51,926 nt of DNA from Litorivicinus sp965656605 (GCA_965656605.1 CBFHLC010000011.1:1-51926); one strand, 5' to 3'. Shown: positions 33,603 through 42,873, counted from the stretch's first letter. Notes: generated by a model not told the origin, from the letters alone. Made by a program: numbers and translations.

Positions 33603-34481
33603 TGGTTTATTACAGGCGCGACTGGCTTTATCGGTCAAGAATTTATCCATCGTGTGTTGGCGCGTGGCGATCAAGTCACTGGTCTGACGCGTAGATTGTC
33701 ACCTTCCCATAATTCCAAAGTAAATTGGGTTACTGACGTCAAACAAATTCCATCAGATACCGATGTCATTCTGAATCTGGCCGGTGAAGGCATCGCGGAT
33801 CAACGCTGGAGCGATACCCGGAAACAGGCGTTACGGGATTCACGTATCGCTTTGACCGAAGCGCTGGTGAAAAGTGCCAATCAGTTGAACATTAAGCAGG
33901 TGATCAGCGGATCTGCTGTGGGCTTTTATGGCAGTGGCGAGCAGGTCGATGAGTCAACCGGTCAAGGCCAAGGTTGGGCGGCACAATTGTGCTGTGATTG
34001 GGAGCAGGCGGCTGAAGGGTTTGATGCGCCGACGGCGATTATCCGTTTGGGCGTGGTCTTGGGCCCGGGCGGTTTTTTGAATCGGACGCTGTTGCCGTTT
34101 TCGTTGGGTCTAGGTGGACCCATTGGCAAAGGGCAGCAGGGTTTCAGTTGGATTCACCGTGATGACGTGGTGTCGATGATCCTGTGGTTGGCTGAGCACG
34201 GCAAGACGGGTGTTTACAATGCCTGCGGGCCCCAAGCGATCAGCAATGCTGACATGACTCGCGCGTTGGCCGGAGCCGTCAAGCGGCCGGCATTTTTGCC
34301 CGCACCGCCGCCGGTGCTCAAACTAATATTCGGACAGATGGCGCAGGAGCTGTTGCTGGAAGGTCAAAAAGCCCTGCCCAAGCGCGCGCTTGAGGAGGGC
34401 TTCGAGTTTGCCTACCCCACGATTGAGCAGGCCATGCAACAAGCGGTCGCTAGTAAGCGGTCTGGCTCCAAGGGCGGCTGA
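33594..34481 (+). CDS. YfcH-like NAD(P)-dependent epimerase (SDR39U1 family)
   Basis: This 295-residue short-chain dehydrogenase-like protein has the nucleotide motif ITGATGFIGQEF, the family motif NLAGEGIADQRWSD, SGSAVGFYGS in the active-site region, and the C-terminal extension LLEGQKALPKRALEEGFEF. Its physiological substrate is unknown; relatives affect division or cell shape. AGGAGAGG lies just before ATG 33594. The gene is divergent from slt with overlapping starts. Confidence 0.88.
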   Translation: MTHWFITGATGFIGQEFIHRVLARGDQVTGLTRRLSPSHNSKVNWVTDVKQIPSDTDVILNLAGEGIADQRWSDTRKQALRDSRIALTEALVKSANQLNIKQVISGSAVGFYGSGEQVDESTGQGQGWAAQLCCDWEQAAEGFDAPTAIIRLGVVLGPGGFLNRTLLPFSLGLGGPIGKGQQGFSWIHRDDVVSMILWLAEHGKTGVYNACGPQAISNADMTRALAGAVKRPAFLPAPPPVLKLIFGQMAQELLLEGQKALPKRALEEGFEFAYPTIEQAMQQAVASKRSGSKGG

Positions 34482-35730
34482 GTCCGGCCGCGCGATTGCG
34501 GGCCTGATCCAACAGCTCCATGCTGAAGGCCGCGCTAAGCGGTAACACTTCAGACAGGCGTGAAAAGCTAGGATGCTCGCGCCAGTCAGTAGGCAGCCCG
34601 CGCAGGCTGAGTAGCTTGCGATGCATCTTTGCAAAAATGACAAGATCGGCTTCGTCAGCCAAATCCTGTTGACCTGGCTTGTCAGGGTTGGCCGTCGCAA
34701 TCGTGTCGGTCAGCTGGCCTAATCTCCACTCTTTGATCAACATCCGAGTGGTCTCTCGGCCACATGCGATTAGAGCCTCTTGAATGGCCTCGGGGTTGCG
34801 AGCCAGTTCTGGATCTTCGTCGATGTACCCCAATAGGATCAGCGGCCCAATCTCGGCCCACATCACTCGGATTTCAATGTCCTCAGGTGTGCCTAGCTGA
34901 GTCTTATCGCTGAGTGTCCGGACCATTGAAGCCAACTCCAGCGCACGCTCCCAATGTTGATGCCACGCCTTCTCGACCGTGGCGTGCTTGAACTCACCGA
35001 CGGGCTGGGCTGCGATCAGTGCTCGTAAGGTGGCGGGCGGTAGCGCTTGCAGAACCTCTCGGGCGCGTGTTTCGCCGGAAATATTTGTGTCAGTTAGCTG
35101 GGCGCAGCGAATAGCGCGCGCGGCCAGAAGCGGATCCGCCAGAATCAGGCCGATCAGTCCCGAATCTGTCGAGTTCTCGGCCGCAGCTTTTAGGCCGTGC
35201 CCGACCTGCGTTGGGTAGTGCCAGTTCAGTCGTCGTGCCGATAAATCGGCAGTCATGTTCAGATAGAACGGATACTTGGACAGCTGCGGATCTTGCATGT
35301 TAAAGACCCGAATCTCGTCATTCACCTGAATTTGCTGCATCAGATGCTCGAGTTGGCTGTGCTCAATGCTAATCAGCACTGAGGGCAGTACGACTTCAGC
35401 TTTAAACTTACGCGGTCGCAGACGTGCAAGGGCTTTAGCGGCACGCTCAGAGTTGGCGGGTATCTCGGTGCGTCTACCGTCGCTGGCCACCAAGTCGATC
35501 TGGCCCTCAAGCAGCAAGTAATCGCGATTATCGTCCGCGCCGATGTCGAACAAGATCGAGCCGGGACGCATGTGCTCGACTTCAAAGAACTGTGACAGCA
35601 TCACCAAATCATCGGCGGGCAACTCAGCAAAACCCTCAAAGACGCGCAGGCGCTCGGGTTCCACCTGCTTTTGAAATTGACTGATGCCCTGCGTTGTTTC
35701 AAGGGCTTTTTTGTTTAGGCCAAACCGCAT
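34450..35730 (-). CDS. Cyclic-nucleotide-binding-like and HDOD domain protein
   Basis: The 426-residue protein has an N-terminal cNMP-binding-like fold (about 25-120; LVMLSQFFEVEHMRPGSILFDIG, read as two adjoining parts, then YLLLEGQIDLVA) and a C-terminal HDOD domain (about 170-400; LIGLILADPLLAARAIRCAQL, EVLQALPPATLRALI). HDOD proteins are linked to signalling and motility, without known catalysis. ATG 35730 is preferred because GAGGT lies upstream. It overlaps the yfcH-like gene by 32 bases at the 3' end. The ligand is unknown. Confidence 0.78.
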   Translation of the reverse strand: MRFGLNKKALETTQGISQFQKQVEPERLRVFEGFAELPADDLVMLSQFFEVEHMRPGSILFDIGADDNRDYLLLEGQIDLVASDGRRTEIPANSERAAKALARLRPRKFKAEVVLPSVLISIEHSQLEHLMQQIQVNDEIRVFNMQDPQLSKYPFYLNMTADLSARRLNWHYPTQVGHGLKAAAENSTDSGLIGLILADPLLAARAIRCAQLTDTNISGETRAREVLQALPPATLRALIAAQPVGEFKHATVEKAWHQHWERALELASMVRTLSDKTQLGTPEDIEIRVMWAEIGPLILLGYIDEDPELARNPEAIQEALIACGRETTRMLIKEWRLGQLTDTIATANPDKPGQQDLADEADLVIFAKMHRKLLSLRGLPTDWREHPSFSRLSEVLPLSAAFSMELLDQARNRAAGLSRPWSQTAY

Positions 35731-35797
35731 GGCACACCTCAATAAAAATCTCTGAGACAAGTGTAGTCAGCCCATCCAGCCTTGCTCGGCCAAAGGT

Positions 35798-36388
35798 TCA
35801 ACCCAAGCATACGGCGCAGTGTTGAGTCACCGCGTAACCGGCCTGCTCGAGCGCGTGCGATGCACCGGCCATCGTGCTGCCGGTCACGAATACATCATCG
35901 ACCAACCACAATCGCCCATGGGGGCTGGCGTTTGCTCTAAACCTACCGAGTTCTCGTTGTGACTTGGCTCGATTGCGGCCATGCCAGCTGAGTGTGGGTT
36001 GCAGGGTCGATTGGACGGGGATACCCAAGGATTGACCGATGCCAAGCGCCAGGTGGTAGGTCGGATCCCCGCCGCGGCGCCAACGATTCCATAACTGGCT
36101 GGGGACCCAGGTAATCGCATCCGGTTTGTCGAGCCCTGACAATTCGGGTGCCAGCGTCTGGCCCAACCATTCGCCTACGGTTCCGTCGCGTCCATGCTTC
36201 ATCTTTAGTACCAGTCTGCGTAGCGCTCCGTCAAAGCTACCCAGCGCACGTATTTCCCAGGGCTGGGTATTTTCAAACGCGCTGATTCGAAGCGGTCTGG
36301 CGATGCATTGGTGTCGGCACGTGCTGCACACCAGTGGTCTGCGGGTCAGTCCAAGGCACAAAACACAGTGGTGAGGTATCGGTCGCAT
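35798..36388 (-). CDS. comF: ComF-family phosphoribosyltransferase-like protein
   Basis: This 196-residue protein carries an N-terminal zinc finger (CVLCLGL and CSTCRHQC) and a PRTase-type domain with the PRPP motif LWLVDDVFVTGSTMAGA. ComF proteins are needed for DNA uptake in competent bacteria, and related GntX acts in gluconate use. It is divergent from bioB, a common arrangement in gammaproteobacteria. The 162 bases between them contain the bioB promoter. Confidence 0.87.
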   Translation of the reverse strand: MRPIPHHCVLCLGLTRRPLVCSTCRHQCIARPLRISAFENTQPWEIRALGSFDGALRRLVLKMKHGRDGTVGEWLGQTLAPELSGLDKPDAITWVPSQLWNRWRRGGDPTYHLALGIGQSLGIPVQSTLQPTLSWHGRNRAKSQRELGRFRANASPHGRLWLVDDVFVTGSTMAGASHALEQAGYAVTQHCAVCLG

Positions 36389-36500
36389 GCGGCAACCCTA
36401 ATGATGGATGGCATGCGCTGACCATGGGCAACGCGCGGATCAGATATTTCCTACCTGTTCGAATTTTGATCACTGGTAAATCAGCGAGAGGGCTTTCTCC

Positions 36501-36544
36501 TTGACCAAAAAAGGGGCGGCGATACACTGGCGCGGCCAGAGGAG
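36501..36544 (+). promoter_or_regulatory. Promoter and ribosome site of the biotin operon
   Basis: TTGACC (36501-36506), 16 bases, TACACT (36523-36528) form a sigma70-type promoter. The predicted transcript starts near 36535. The ribosome site AGAGGAG (36538-36544) lies six bases before the bioB ATG, so the leader is very short. No clear BirA operator was recognised. Confidence 0.62.
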
Positions 36545-36550
36545 AAACCC

Positions 36551-37600
36551 ATGATTAGAACGGATTGGACCCGCGACGAGATCCAAGAAATTTATCAGCG
36601 TCCACTAATGGATCTGTTGCTGCAGGCCCAGACGATTCACCGCGAATACCACCACGCCAATCAAGTTCAGGTGTCGCAACTGATGTCGATCAAGACCGGC
36701 GCCTGCCCCGAGGACTGTGCGTATTGTCCGCAGGCGGGTATTTACGATACCGGACTGGATAAAGAAAAACTGGCCGCGATCGAGTCGGTGGTGGCACAGG
36801 CTCGTGAGGCCAAAGCCTCCGGTGCCACGCGGTTTTGCATGGGTGCTGCGTGGCGCGAACCGCCCTCCAAGGCGATGCCGGTTCTGACCGCGATGGTCAG
36901 TGAAGTCAAAGCCCTAGGGTTAGAGACCTGCATGACGTTGGGAATGCTGGACGAGCAGCAGGCCGGCACGCTGGCCGAGGCGGGGCTGGACTATTACAAC
37001 CACAACCTCGATACCTCGCCAGAACACTACGGCAACATCATCACCACTCGTACTTACGGGGATCGCCTTGAAACGCTGGCCCAGGTTCGAAATGCCGGCA
37101 TGAAGGTCTGTTCAGGCGGTATTTTGGGATTGGATGAGGCCCAGGGCGATCGGATCGGCTTGCTTCATTCGTTGGCGACCTTGCCTGCTCACCCGGACAG
37201 CGTGCCGATCAACCAGTTGGTCAAGGTCGAGGGCACTCCGCTAGAGAACGCAGAAGATTTAGATCCGATCGATTTCGTGCGGACCATTGCGACCGCTCGA
37301 ATCACGATGCCTGGCAGTGTGGTTCGACTCAGCGCAGGCCGCGAGATCATGAGTGACGAGATGCAGGCATTGTGCTTCATGGCAGGGGCCAACTCGTTGT
37401 TTTACGGAGAAAAACTGTTGACCACGCCCAATCCTGAAGCGGATCAAGACCAAGCGCTGTTCCGTCGTATGGGCGTGCAGACCACGGCTCATGGTGACCC
37501 AGTAAAACGAGATTCCGCTGTTCAGACGTACACGCCTGCCGCCAAGAGCGCCCATGAACAGGCGGTGGATCGTCTGGCTCGGGACGCAATGGCGCAGTGA
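36551..37600 (+). CDS. bioB: Biotin synthase
   Basis: This 349-residue radical-SAM enzyme inserts sulfur into dethiobiotin. The SAM iron-sulfur motif is CPEDCAYCPQ, followed by RFCMGAAWREPP, YYNHNLDTSPE and NQLVKVEGTPL. Radical SAM enzymes use one cluster for SAM cleavage and BioB also uses a sacrificial 2Fe-2S cluster. It is the first gene of bioBFHCD. Confidence 0.97.
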   Translation: MIRTDWTRDEIQEIYQRPLMDLLLQAQTIHREYHHANQVQVSQLMSIKTGACPEDCAYCPQAGIYDTGLDKEKLAAIESVVAQAREAKASGATRFCMGAAWREPPSKAMPVLTAMVSEVKALGLETCMTLGMLDEQQAGTLAEAGLDYYNHNLDTSPEHYGNIITTRTYGDRLETLAQVRNAGMKVCSGGILGLDEAQGDRIGLLHSLATLPAHPDSVPINQLVKVEGTPLENAEDLDPIDFVRTIATARITMPGSVVRLSAGREIMSDEMQALCFMAGANSLFYGEKLLTTPNPEADQDQALFRRMGVQTTAHGDPVKRDSAVQTYTPAAKSAHEQAVDRLARDAMAQ

Positions 37601-38739
37601 GTGCGTGGCTGGATGCTGCGCGTGAACGACGCGAGGCATTGTTAGAGGCCGATTTACTTCGCACGCCCAGCGTGATCAGTGGCCCTCAACAGGTCGATAC
37701 GCGGATTAATGGCCAGCGTGTCATCAATTTCAGCTCGAATGACTACCTCGGCTGGGCCAATGATCCGCAACAAATCGAGTGGCTGTCACAGGGCGCTCGA
37801 CAGTTTGGGGTGGGCAGCGGTGCGTCGCACTGGGTCGTGGGCCACGGCGATGCGCACGAATACCTAGAGGCGACGATCCGAGCATGGCTCGGCGTCGAGT
37901 CTGTTGCGCTCTTTGCAACAGGCTATCTGGCGAACTTGGCGGCCATCTCGGCTTTGGCCTCGGACTGCGCGGTGCACCAGGATCGCTTGAATCACGCCTC
38001 ACTGCTGCAGGCGGGGCAGCTATGCGCGAGCTCCCGACGTTTTCCGCACCTTGATACGGCGACCTTGTCACAGCGCCTAAGCCGCGAAGCTGATCGTTGC
38101 TTGGTCGTCAGCGATGGAGTGTTCTCGATGGATGGTGATGTGGCTGATGTGGCAGAGCTACAGGCGGTCTGCGCTGAGCATGATGCGTTGCTGATGATCG
38201 ATGACGCGCACGGATTCGGCGTGTTGGGCCAGCACGGCCGTGGTTGCACGGATACCCATTCGCCGGCGTTGGTGATGGGGACGCTGGGCAAGGCCATCGG
38301 GGCAGGCGGGGCGTTCGTTGCCGGCACTGAGTCCTACGTTGAATGGATCCGCCAGGCGGCAAAGCCCTACACCTACACCACGGCCCTGTCCCCTGCACTG
38401 GCCTGGGCTGCAGCCTGTGCGATTGAACGATTGCAGCGCGAGCCCGAACACCAAGCCCAACTGGCGGAGAACATCCGTTATTTCATTCAAGGCTGCGAGG
38501 CAGCGGGAGTGAATTTGTTGCCCAGTTATTCAGCAGTCCAGGCCTGTGTGTTGGGTGAAAACTCGGTTGCACTGGAAGTCAGTGCGAAACTTCGTGCCCA
38601 AGGCCTGTGGGTCGCGGCTATCCGTCCTCCAACGGTTCCGCAGGGCACCGCCCGTTTAAGAATTGCGCTGTCGGCGGCTCATCGGCGCGAACATTTGGAT
38701 CAACTGATTGATGGGTTGCAGCAATGCGTTGGCAGCTAA
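37597..38739 (+). CDS. bioF: 8-amino-7-oxononanoate synthase
   Basis: This 380-residue PLP enzyme joins pimeloyl-ACP and alanine. It shows FSSNDYLGWAND, the substrate region GSGASHWVVGH, DDAHGFGVLGQHGRG and the PLP lysine in GTLGKAIGAGGAFVAG. Start is GTG 37597, overlapping the bioB stop by four bases. Length is normal. Confidence 0.96.
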   Translation: MSAWLDAARERREALLEADLLRTPSVISGPQQVDTRINGQRVINFSSNDYLGWANDPQQIEWLSQGARQFGVGSGASHWVVGHGDAHEYLEATIRAWLGVESVALFATGYLANLAAISALASDCAVHQDRLNHASLLQAGQLCASSRRFPHLDTATLSQRLSREADRCLVVSDGVFSMDGDVADVAELQAVCAEHDALLMIDDAHGFGVLGQHGRGCTDTHSPALVMGTLGKAIGAGGAFVAGTESYVEWIRQAAKPYTYTTALSPALAWAAACAIERLQREPEHQAQLAENIRYFIQGCEAAGVNLLPSYSAVQACVLGENSVALEVSAKLRAQGLWVAAIRPPTVPQGTARLRIALSAAHRREHLDQLIDGLQQCVGS

Positions 38740-39278
38740 TCGGCGGGTGGGGTGTCGAGGCCTCGGTCTTGGCTGATTTAGCCGGCCCCGAGGATTCCTG
38801 CGTGAATTGGCACCAGGCCCAGCCGCCCGCTCAGCCCAGCTGGGTGCTGGGGTGGTCATTGGGTGGTGTGGTGGCGAGCGACTGGCTGGCCCATCCCAAT
38901 GTGTTGGGTGTCATGACCCTGTGCACACCGGCGCATTTTAATGAGCAGGTAGATATGCGCACGTTCGCGCGCCTACGAAAGGCGATTCAGCGAGATCCCA
39001 AGGTCGCACTGGATCGATTTGCCGATTGGTTATTGCCTAGCATGCCCAAGGAATACTTGAATCCCTATCAGTTGCTGGCTGGGTTGGATCGTTTGTCGAC
39101 CAGTCATTGCGCCGCCCAGTGGCGATTGCGCAACAAGCCCCAGCGACATTGGGTCGGTGCTGATGATCCACTGTTCCAGGACGCAGAGCAAACTGCGCTA
39201 AACGGCGATCATCAGATTCCAATGACCCATGCATCCCAGATACGTCAGGCCATGCAAGAGATGACCCGTGAGCTTTGA
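38724..39278 (+). CDS. bioH: Compact BioH-like pimeloyl-ACP methyl ester esterase
   Basis: This 184-residue alpha/beta hydrolase is between bioF and bioC, where BioH normally lies. The nucleophile motif is LGWSLGGVVASDW. The late motif VGADDPLFQ carries the likely aspartate, and GDHQIPMTHASQI matches the region around BioH His235. It is much shorter than E. coli BioH (256), lacking much of the region before the nucleophile and part of the lid. Position and the retained triad suggest it still frees pimeloyl-ACP from its methyl ester. It overlaps bioF by 16 bases and bioC by 11. Confidence 0.78.
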   Translation: MRWQLIGGWGVEASVLADLAGPEDSCVNWHQAQPPAQPSWVLGWSLGGVVASDWLAHPNVLGVMTLCTPAHFNEQVDMRTFARLRKAIQRDPKVALDRFADWLLPSMPKEYLNPYQLLAGLDRLSTSHCAAQWRLRNKPQRHWVGADDPLFQDAEQTALNGDHQIPMTHASQIRQAMQEMTREL

Positions 39279-39918
39279 CCGTTTCGCCAAGGCGTATCAC
39301 CAAAACGCGCATTTTCAGCGTCAGATTGCAGGTCAGCTGGCCTTGCAGGTTGAGTCCAACGGACTGGGTTTGGATCTGGGCTCAGGCACCGGATTTGTTG
39401 GGCAGGCACTTGCTACCCGCAACTTTATTGAGGTAGATCGAAGCGCGGCGATGCTGGCGTGTTCAAGCCATGGTGCCAAAATCGTAGCCGCCGCTGAGGC
39501 CTTACCCTTTCGTAGCGACTGCTTTGATTGGGTGGTCTCGAGTCTGGCCCTGCAATGGGTGGGGCGGACCGATGAGTTGCTTCGGGTGTTGCGTCCCGGT
39601 GGTCGCTACTATGCAGCGATCGTGTTGCCTGAATCGCTGCCCGAGCTGGCACACGCCCGACGCAGAATCGGCTTGAATACGGTGGCCCAATTGCCCCAGG
39701 CGCAACACTGGCAGGATCAACTGCCGGGGCAGCATCGAATCGAGACGGTGGAGTTGGCGTTCGACTCGCCACGCGAGGCGCTGGCATCGGTGCGCGACAT
39801 CGGCGCGGGAGGCTCATCTCACGGTTCTCTTTCACGAGCGCAGCATCGTCAATTGCTAGACGCACTGGGTCGCTCGCTGACGTATCAAATTCTGTGGATT
39901 CAAGGAGTGTGTGAATGA
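39268..39918 (+). CDS. bioC: Malonyl-ACP O-methyltransferase
   Basis: This 216-residue SAM methyltransferase starts pimeloyl synthesis by methylating malonyl-ACP. It opens FDRFAKAYHQNAHFQRQIA, and the SAM motif is GLDLGSGTGFVGQAL, followed by FDWVVSSLALQWV, typical of BioC. It is somewhat shorter than E. coli BioC (251). Start is GTG 39268. It overlaps bioH and bioD by a few bases. Confidence 0.9.
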   Translation: MSFDRFAKAYHQNAHFQRQIAGQLALQVESNGLGLDLGSGTGFVGQALATRNFIEVDRSAAMLACSSHGAKIVAAAEALPFRSDCFDWVVSSLALQWVGRTDELLRVLRPGGRYYAAIVLPESLPELAHARRRIGLNTVAQLPQAQHWQDQLPGQHRIETVELAFDSPREALASVRDIGAGGSSHGSLSRAQHRQLLDALGRSLTYQILWIQGVCE

Positions 39919-40586
39919 GCCACATTATGATCGCTGGAACGGACACGGATATCGGGAAAACTCACGTGGCTGCGGGTCTACTGGCCAATGCCCGACTGGA
40001 GCACCACCGGTGTTTGGGATTAAAGCCGATTGCGGCCGGCGCTGAATATCATGATGGTCAAGCGTATTCGGATGATGCCGCTCGGCTGGCCCGTGGTGCC
40101 GGCTTTTCAGGCCCGTTGAGCGAGATTAACCCGTATTTGTTCGAAGCGCCGATTGCACCCCATGTCGCCGCACAGCAGCAAGGTGTTCGCATCACGGCGC
40201 AGCAAGTGGCCCACTGGGCGCGTCAACAAGCCCAGGGATATTCACACGTGTTACTAGAGGGGGCGGGTGGTTGGCGAGTGCCGTTAAATGAGGACGAACT
40301 GTTCAGCGATATTGGAGTTGAGCTGGGCTGGCCTGTGGTTTTAGTGGTCGGGATGCGTCTGGGGTGTATCAGCCATGCACTGTTAACGGCCGAGGCGATT
40401 CGTGCGGACGGCTTGGTCATTGCCGGCTGGATTGCCAATCGAATTGATCCCCAGCAGGCAGCCTATGACGAGAATCTTGAGACATTGAAAAAGCGCCTTG
40501 CGGCGCCTTTTTTGGGTCAGGTGGATCATGCAGACTCCACCGTTGAGCAGGTCGCTGATCAGCTGATATGGCCGGCAAACGCCTGA
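39915..40586 (+). CDS. bioD: Dethiobiotin synthetase
   Basis: This 223-residue ATP-dependent ligase closes the ureido ring. The P-loop is GTDTDIGKTHVAAGL, with KPIAAGAEY and LLEGAGGWRVPL as further family marks. It is the last gene of bioBFHCD and overlaps convergent PfkB kinase by 28 bases. A terminator-like hairpin lies inside its coding sequence at 40488-40513. Confidence 0.95.
   Translation: MSHIMIAGTDTDIGKTHVAAGLLANARLEHHRCLGLKPIAAGAEYHDGQAYSDDAARLARGAGFSGPLSEINPYLFEAPIAPHVAAQQQGVRITAQQVAHWARQQAQGYSHVLLEGAGGWRVPLNEDELFSDIGVELGWPVVLVVGMRLGCISHALLTAEAIRADGLVIAGWIANRIDPQQAAYDENLETLKKRLAAPFLGQVDHADSTVEQVADQLIWPANA
40488..40513. terminator. Bidirectional terminator inside the end of bioD
   Basis: GCGCC (40493-40497) pairs with GGCGC (40502-40506) around TTGC, flanked by AAAAA on the left and CTTTTTT on the right. 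On the minus strand it lies about 46 bases after the PfkB kinase stop, so it most likely ends that transcript. On the plus strand it lies about 24 codons before the bioD stop. Confidence 0.68.
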
Positions 40587-41563
40587 CGTAGCTGCTGATA
40601 CTCCGCTAGTTGCAGTCGAGGGCCAAAGGTCTCGACGACTCGGGCAGCAACGATGCAGCCAAACTGAGCACTTTGGGCGTAGTTCCAACCGCTCAATACA
40701 CCGTGCACAAACGCACCGGCAAACGCATCACCTGCACCGTTAGTGTCGACGGCATGGGCTTCAGAACCTTCAACACTAAACACACCTTCGTGTGAGGCTA
40801 CCAACGCGCCTTTCTCGCCCAGGGTGACGACCACTTCTTTGGCCCATGGCTTGATTGCCTCTAGGCCGGCCTCAACGCTGTCGGTCTCGGTGAAAATCTG
40901 CAGCTCTTCTTCATTGCAGAACAGCAGATCCACACCACCTGCAAACAGCTCTTCAAGCTGAGGCTTGAAGTACTGGGTCAATCCCGGGTCAGAGAACGTG
41001 GCAATCACTTTCACGCCGGCCTCTTGGGCGATGCGTTTGGCCTCGATTGCGGTCGCTCGGCTGACGTCCGAGGTGATCAGGTAACCTTCAAGGTAAATCA
41101 CCTGAGAGTTCTGAATGACCTCGGGATCTAGCGCTGTGACTTGCAAGTCGCCCGTAACGCCTAGCGAGGTGTTCATCGTGCGCTCGGCATCCGGTGTCAC
41201 CATGACAAAGCAGCGCCCGGTGACACCGTCGGTCATGTGATCCTCCGCGTTGGTGTCCACGCCTGCGGCGCGCATGTCCTGAACGTAGAATTCGCCGTTT
41301 TCATCATTGCCCAGCTGGGCCGCGTAGTAGCCTTTCGAGCCCATCGCGACGGCAGCGATTACGCTGTTGGCGCCACTACCGCCACAGGCTTTACTCGGGT
41401 TGCCTTGACGCTGAGTCATCGTGTCCAGCACAACGTCAGCACGATCTGGCTCGATCAGGGTGGTTAGGCCCTTCTCGATTTGCAGCTCGGCCAATAATTC
41501 ATCCGTGGTGTGGAATTCATGATCGACCAGCGCGTTGCCCAGCCCGAAGATGTCGTATTTCAT
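40559..41563 (-). CDS. PfkB-family sugar or nucleoside kinase
   Basis: This 334-residue ribokinase-type enzyme shows the first signature GGSGANSVIAAVAMG, and the second signature DTNGAGDAFAGAFVHG with the catalytic aspartate. It looks like the adenosine kinase/unknown sugar kinase branch with YDIFGLGNALVD at the N-terminus. ATG 41563 is preferred and overlaps the upstream aminotransferase stop as ATGA; an upstream start at 41587 is unlikely. Substrate is not determined. Confidence 0.88.
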   Translation of the reverse strand: MKYDIFGLGNALVDHEFHTTDELLAELQIEKGLTTLIEPDRADVVLDTMTQRQGNPSKACGGSGANSVIAAVAMGSKGYYAAQLGNDENGEFYVQDMRAAGVDTNAEDHMTDGVTGRCFVMVTPDAERTMNTSLGVTGDLQVTALDPEVIQNSQVIYLEGYLITSDVSRATAIEAKRIAQEAGVKVIATFSDPGLTQYFKPQLEELFAGGVDLLFCNEEELQIFTETDSVEAGLEAIKPWAKEVVVTLGEKGALVASHEGVFSVEGSEAHAVDTNGAGDAFAGAFVHGVLSGWNYAQSAQFGCIVAARVVETFGPRLQLAEYQQLRQAFAGHIS

Positions 41564-42747
41564 AGGACCGCCGCGATGGCATCGCACAAGGGGTTGATGT
41601 TGCTGGGCGTGATCGCTGCCACGTTGATGCGTCCGCTGCGAACCGCATATACACCAAACTCGTCTTTTAGACGGTCCACTTGTTCGGGCGTAATGCCGGC
41701 AAAGCTAAACATCCCGTTTTGGCCCGCGATAAAGCTGAAGTCTTGGGCGACGCCTCGATCAGCCAGCCCTTGCGTCAATCCGGTGCGCATATCGGCAATA
41801 CGTGAGCGCATGCCCGTCAATTCTGTTTCCCACTGTGCGGTCAGCTCTTGTGAGCCTAAAACGGTCGCGACAATAGAGCCGCCGTGGCTAGGTGGGTTCG
41901 AGTAGTTCGAGCGGATTGAGATTTTAACGTGGCTAAAGGCTGCCTCGGCGCTGTCACCATCCACATCGATTAAGGTCAGTGCACCAATTCGCTCGTTGTA
42001 CAAACCAAAGTTCTTTGAAAACGAGGCGGCCACCAGCAGCGGGATGTTTTTCTCGACCAATGCCAGTAGTCCCTGACGATCGTCACTCAGCCCTGCACCA
42101 AAGCCCTGGTAGGCGAAATCAACCAGGGGTAACCAGCCTCCGGCTGCAGCCGCATCAGCAATCTGCTTCCACATGGCCTGATCGGGATCAACTCCTGAAG
42201 GGTTGTGACAGCAACCGTGCAATACCACGACATCTTTGCTGTCGATGTTGGCCAAGTCTTCTAGGAAACCAGCGCTATCCATGCCACGGCTTGGAGCATC
42301 GTAGTAGCGATAGACGGCGGTCTTCAGGCCGGCGGCTTGAAAGATCGCTTTGTGGTTAGCCCAGGTAGGGTTAGAGATCCAAACGGTAGCCTCGGGGTTG
42401 GATTTGGCAATAAAGTCCGCCGCTACACGTAATGCGCCGGTGCCGCCGGGTGCCTGTGCGGTTTTGACGCGAGCATCGCCCAGCAACGCGTGTTCCGCAC
42501 CCAATAAGAGAGATTGAGCCAATTTTGGCAAGCTCGGATGTCCAGCAATGCCTAAGTACGATTTAGTGGTTTCACTGGCCAGCAACAGCTCTTCGGCTGT
42601 CTTGACCGCGGCCATAATGGGCGTTGTGCCGGACTCGTCTTTGTATACCCCAACGCCGAGGTTAATTTTGTCGCTGCGCGAATCGGCATTAAATGCGTCG
42701 TTTAGACCCAAAATTGGATCGGCGGGAGCAGGGCTGAGGTGATACAT
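41560..42747 (-). CDS. Aspartate/aromatic aminotransferase (class I)
   Basis: This 395-residue PLP enzyme belongs to the AspC/TyrB group. It opens ADPILGLNDAFNADSRSDKI, has GGTGALRVAADF, VLHGCCHNPSGVD, and the PLP lysine in VAASFSKNFGLYNERIG. RSNYSNPPSHGG carries substrate-binding arginines. Whether it prefers aspartate or aromatic amino acids cannot be decided. I chose ATG 42747 with AGGA upstream; a start at 42837 would add 30 residues unlike the family. It is co-transcribed with the PfkB kinase. Confidence 0.92.
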   Translation of the reverse strand: MYHLSPAPADPILGLNDAFNADSRSDKINLGVGVYKDESGTTPIMAAVKTAEELLLASETTKSYLGIAGHPSLPKLAQSLLLGAEHALLGDARVKTAQAPGGTGALRVAADFIAKSNPEATVWISNPTWANHKAIFQAAGLKTAVYRYYDAPSRGMDSAGFLEDLANIDSKDVVVLHGCCHNPSGVDPDQAMWKQIADAAAAGGWLPLVDFAYQGFGAGLSDDRQGLLALVEKNIPLLVAASFSKNFGLYNERIGALTLIDVDGDSAEAAFSHVKISIRSNYSNPPSHGGSIVATVLGSQELTAQWETELTGMRSRIADMRTGLTQGLADRGVAQDFSFIAGQNGMFSFAGITPEQVDRLKDEFGVYAVRSGRINVAAITPSNINPLCDAIAAVL

Positions 42748-42873
42748 GAGGCATCCTGTTAAGTTGCGCGAAAAGACAGGTCGAATAGTACACGCCAGCC
42801 CATTTGAGTGCGAGTGAGCAGGGGTGGATTCGACCAATGTTCCGGCCTAGGTCGAAGGTGCATACAAACAACC

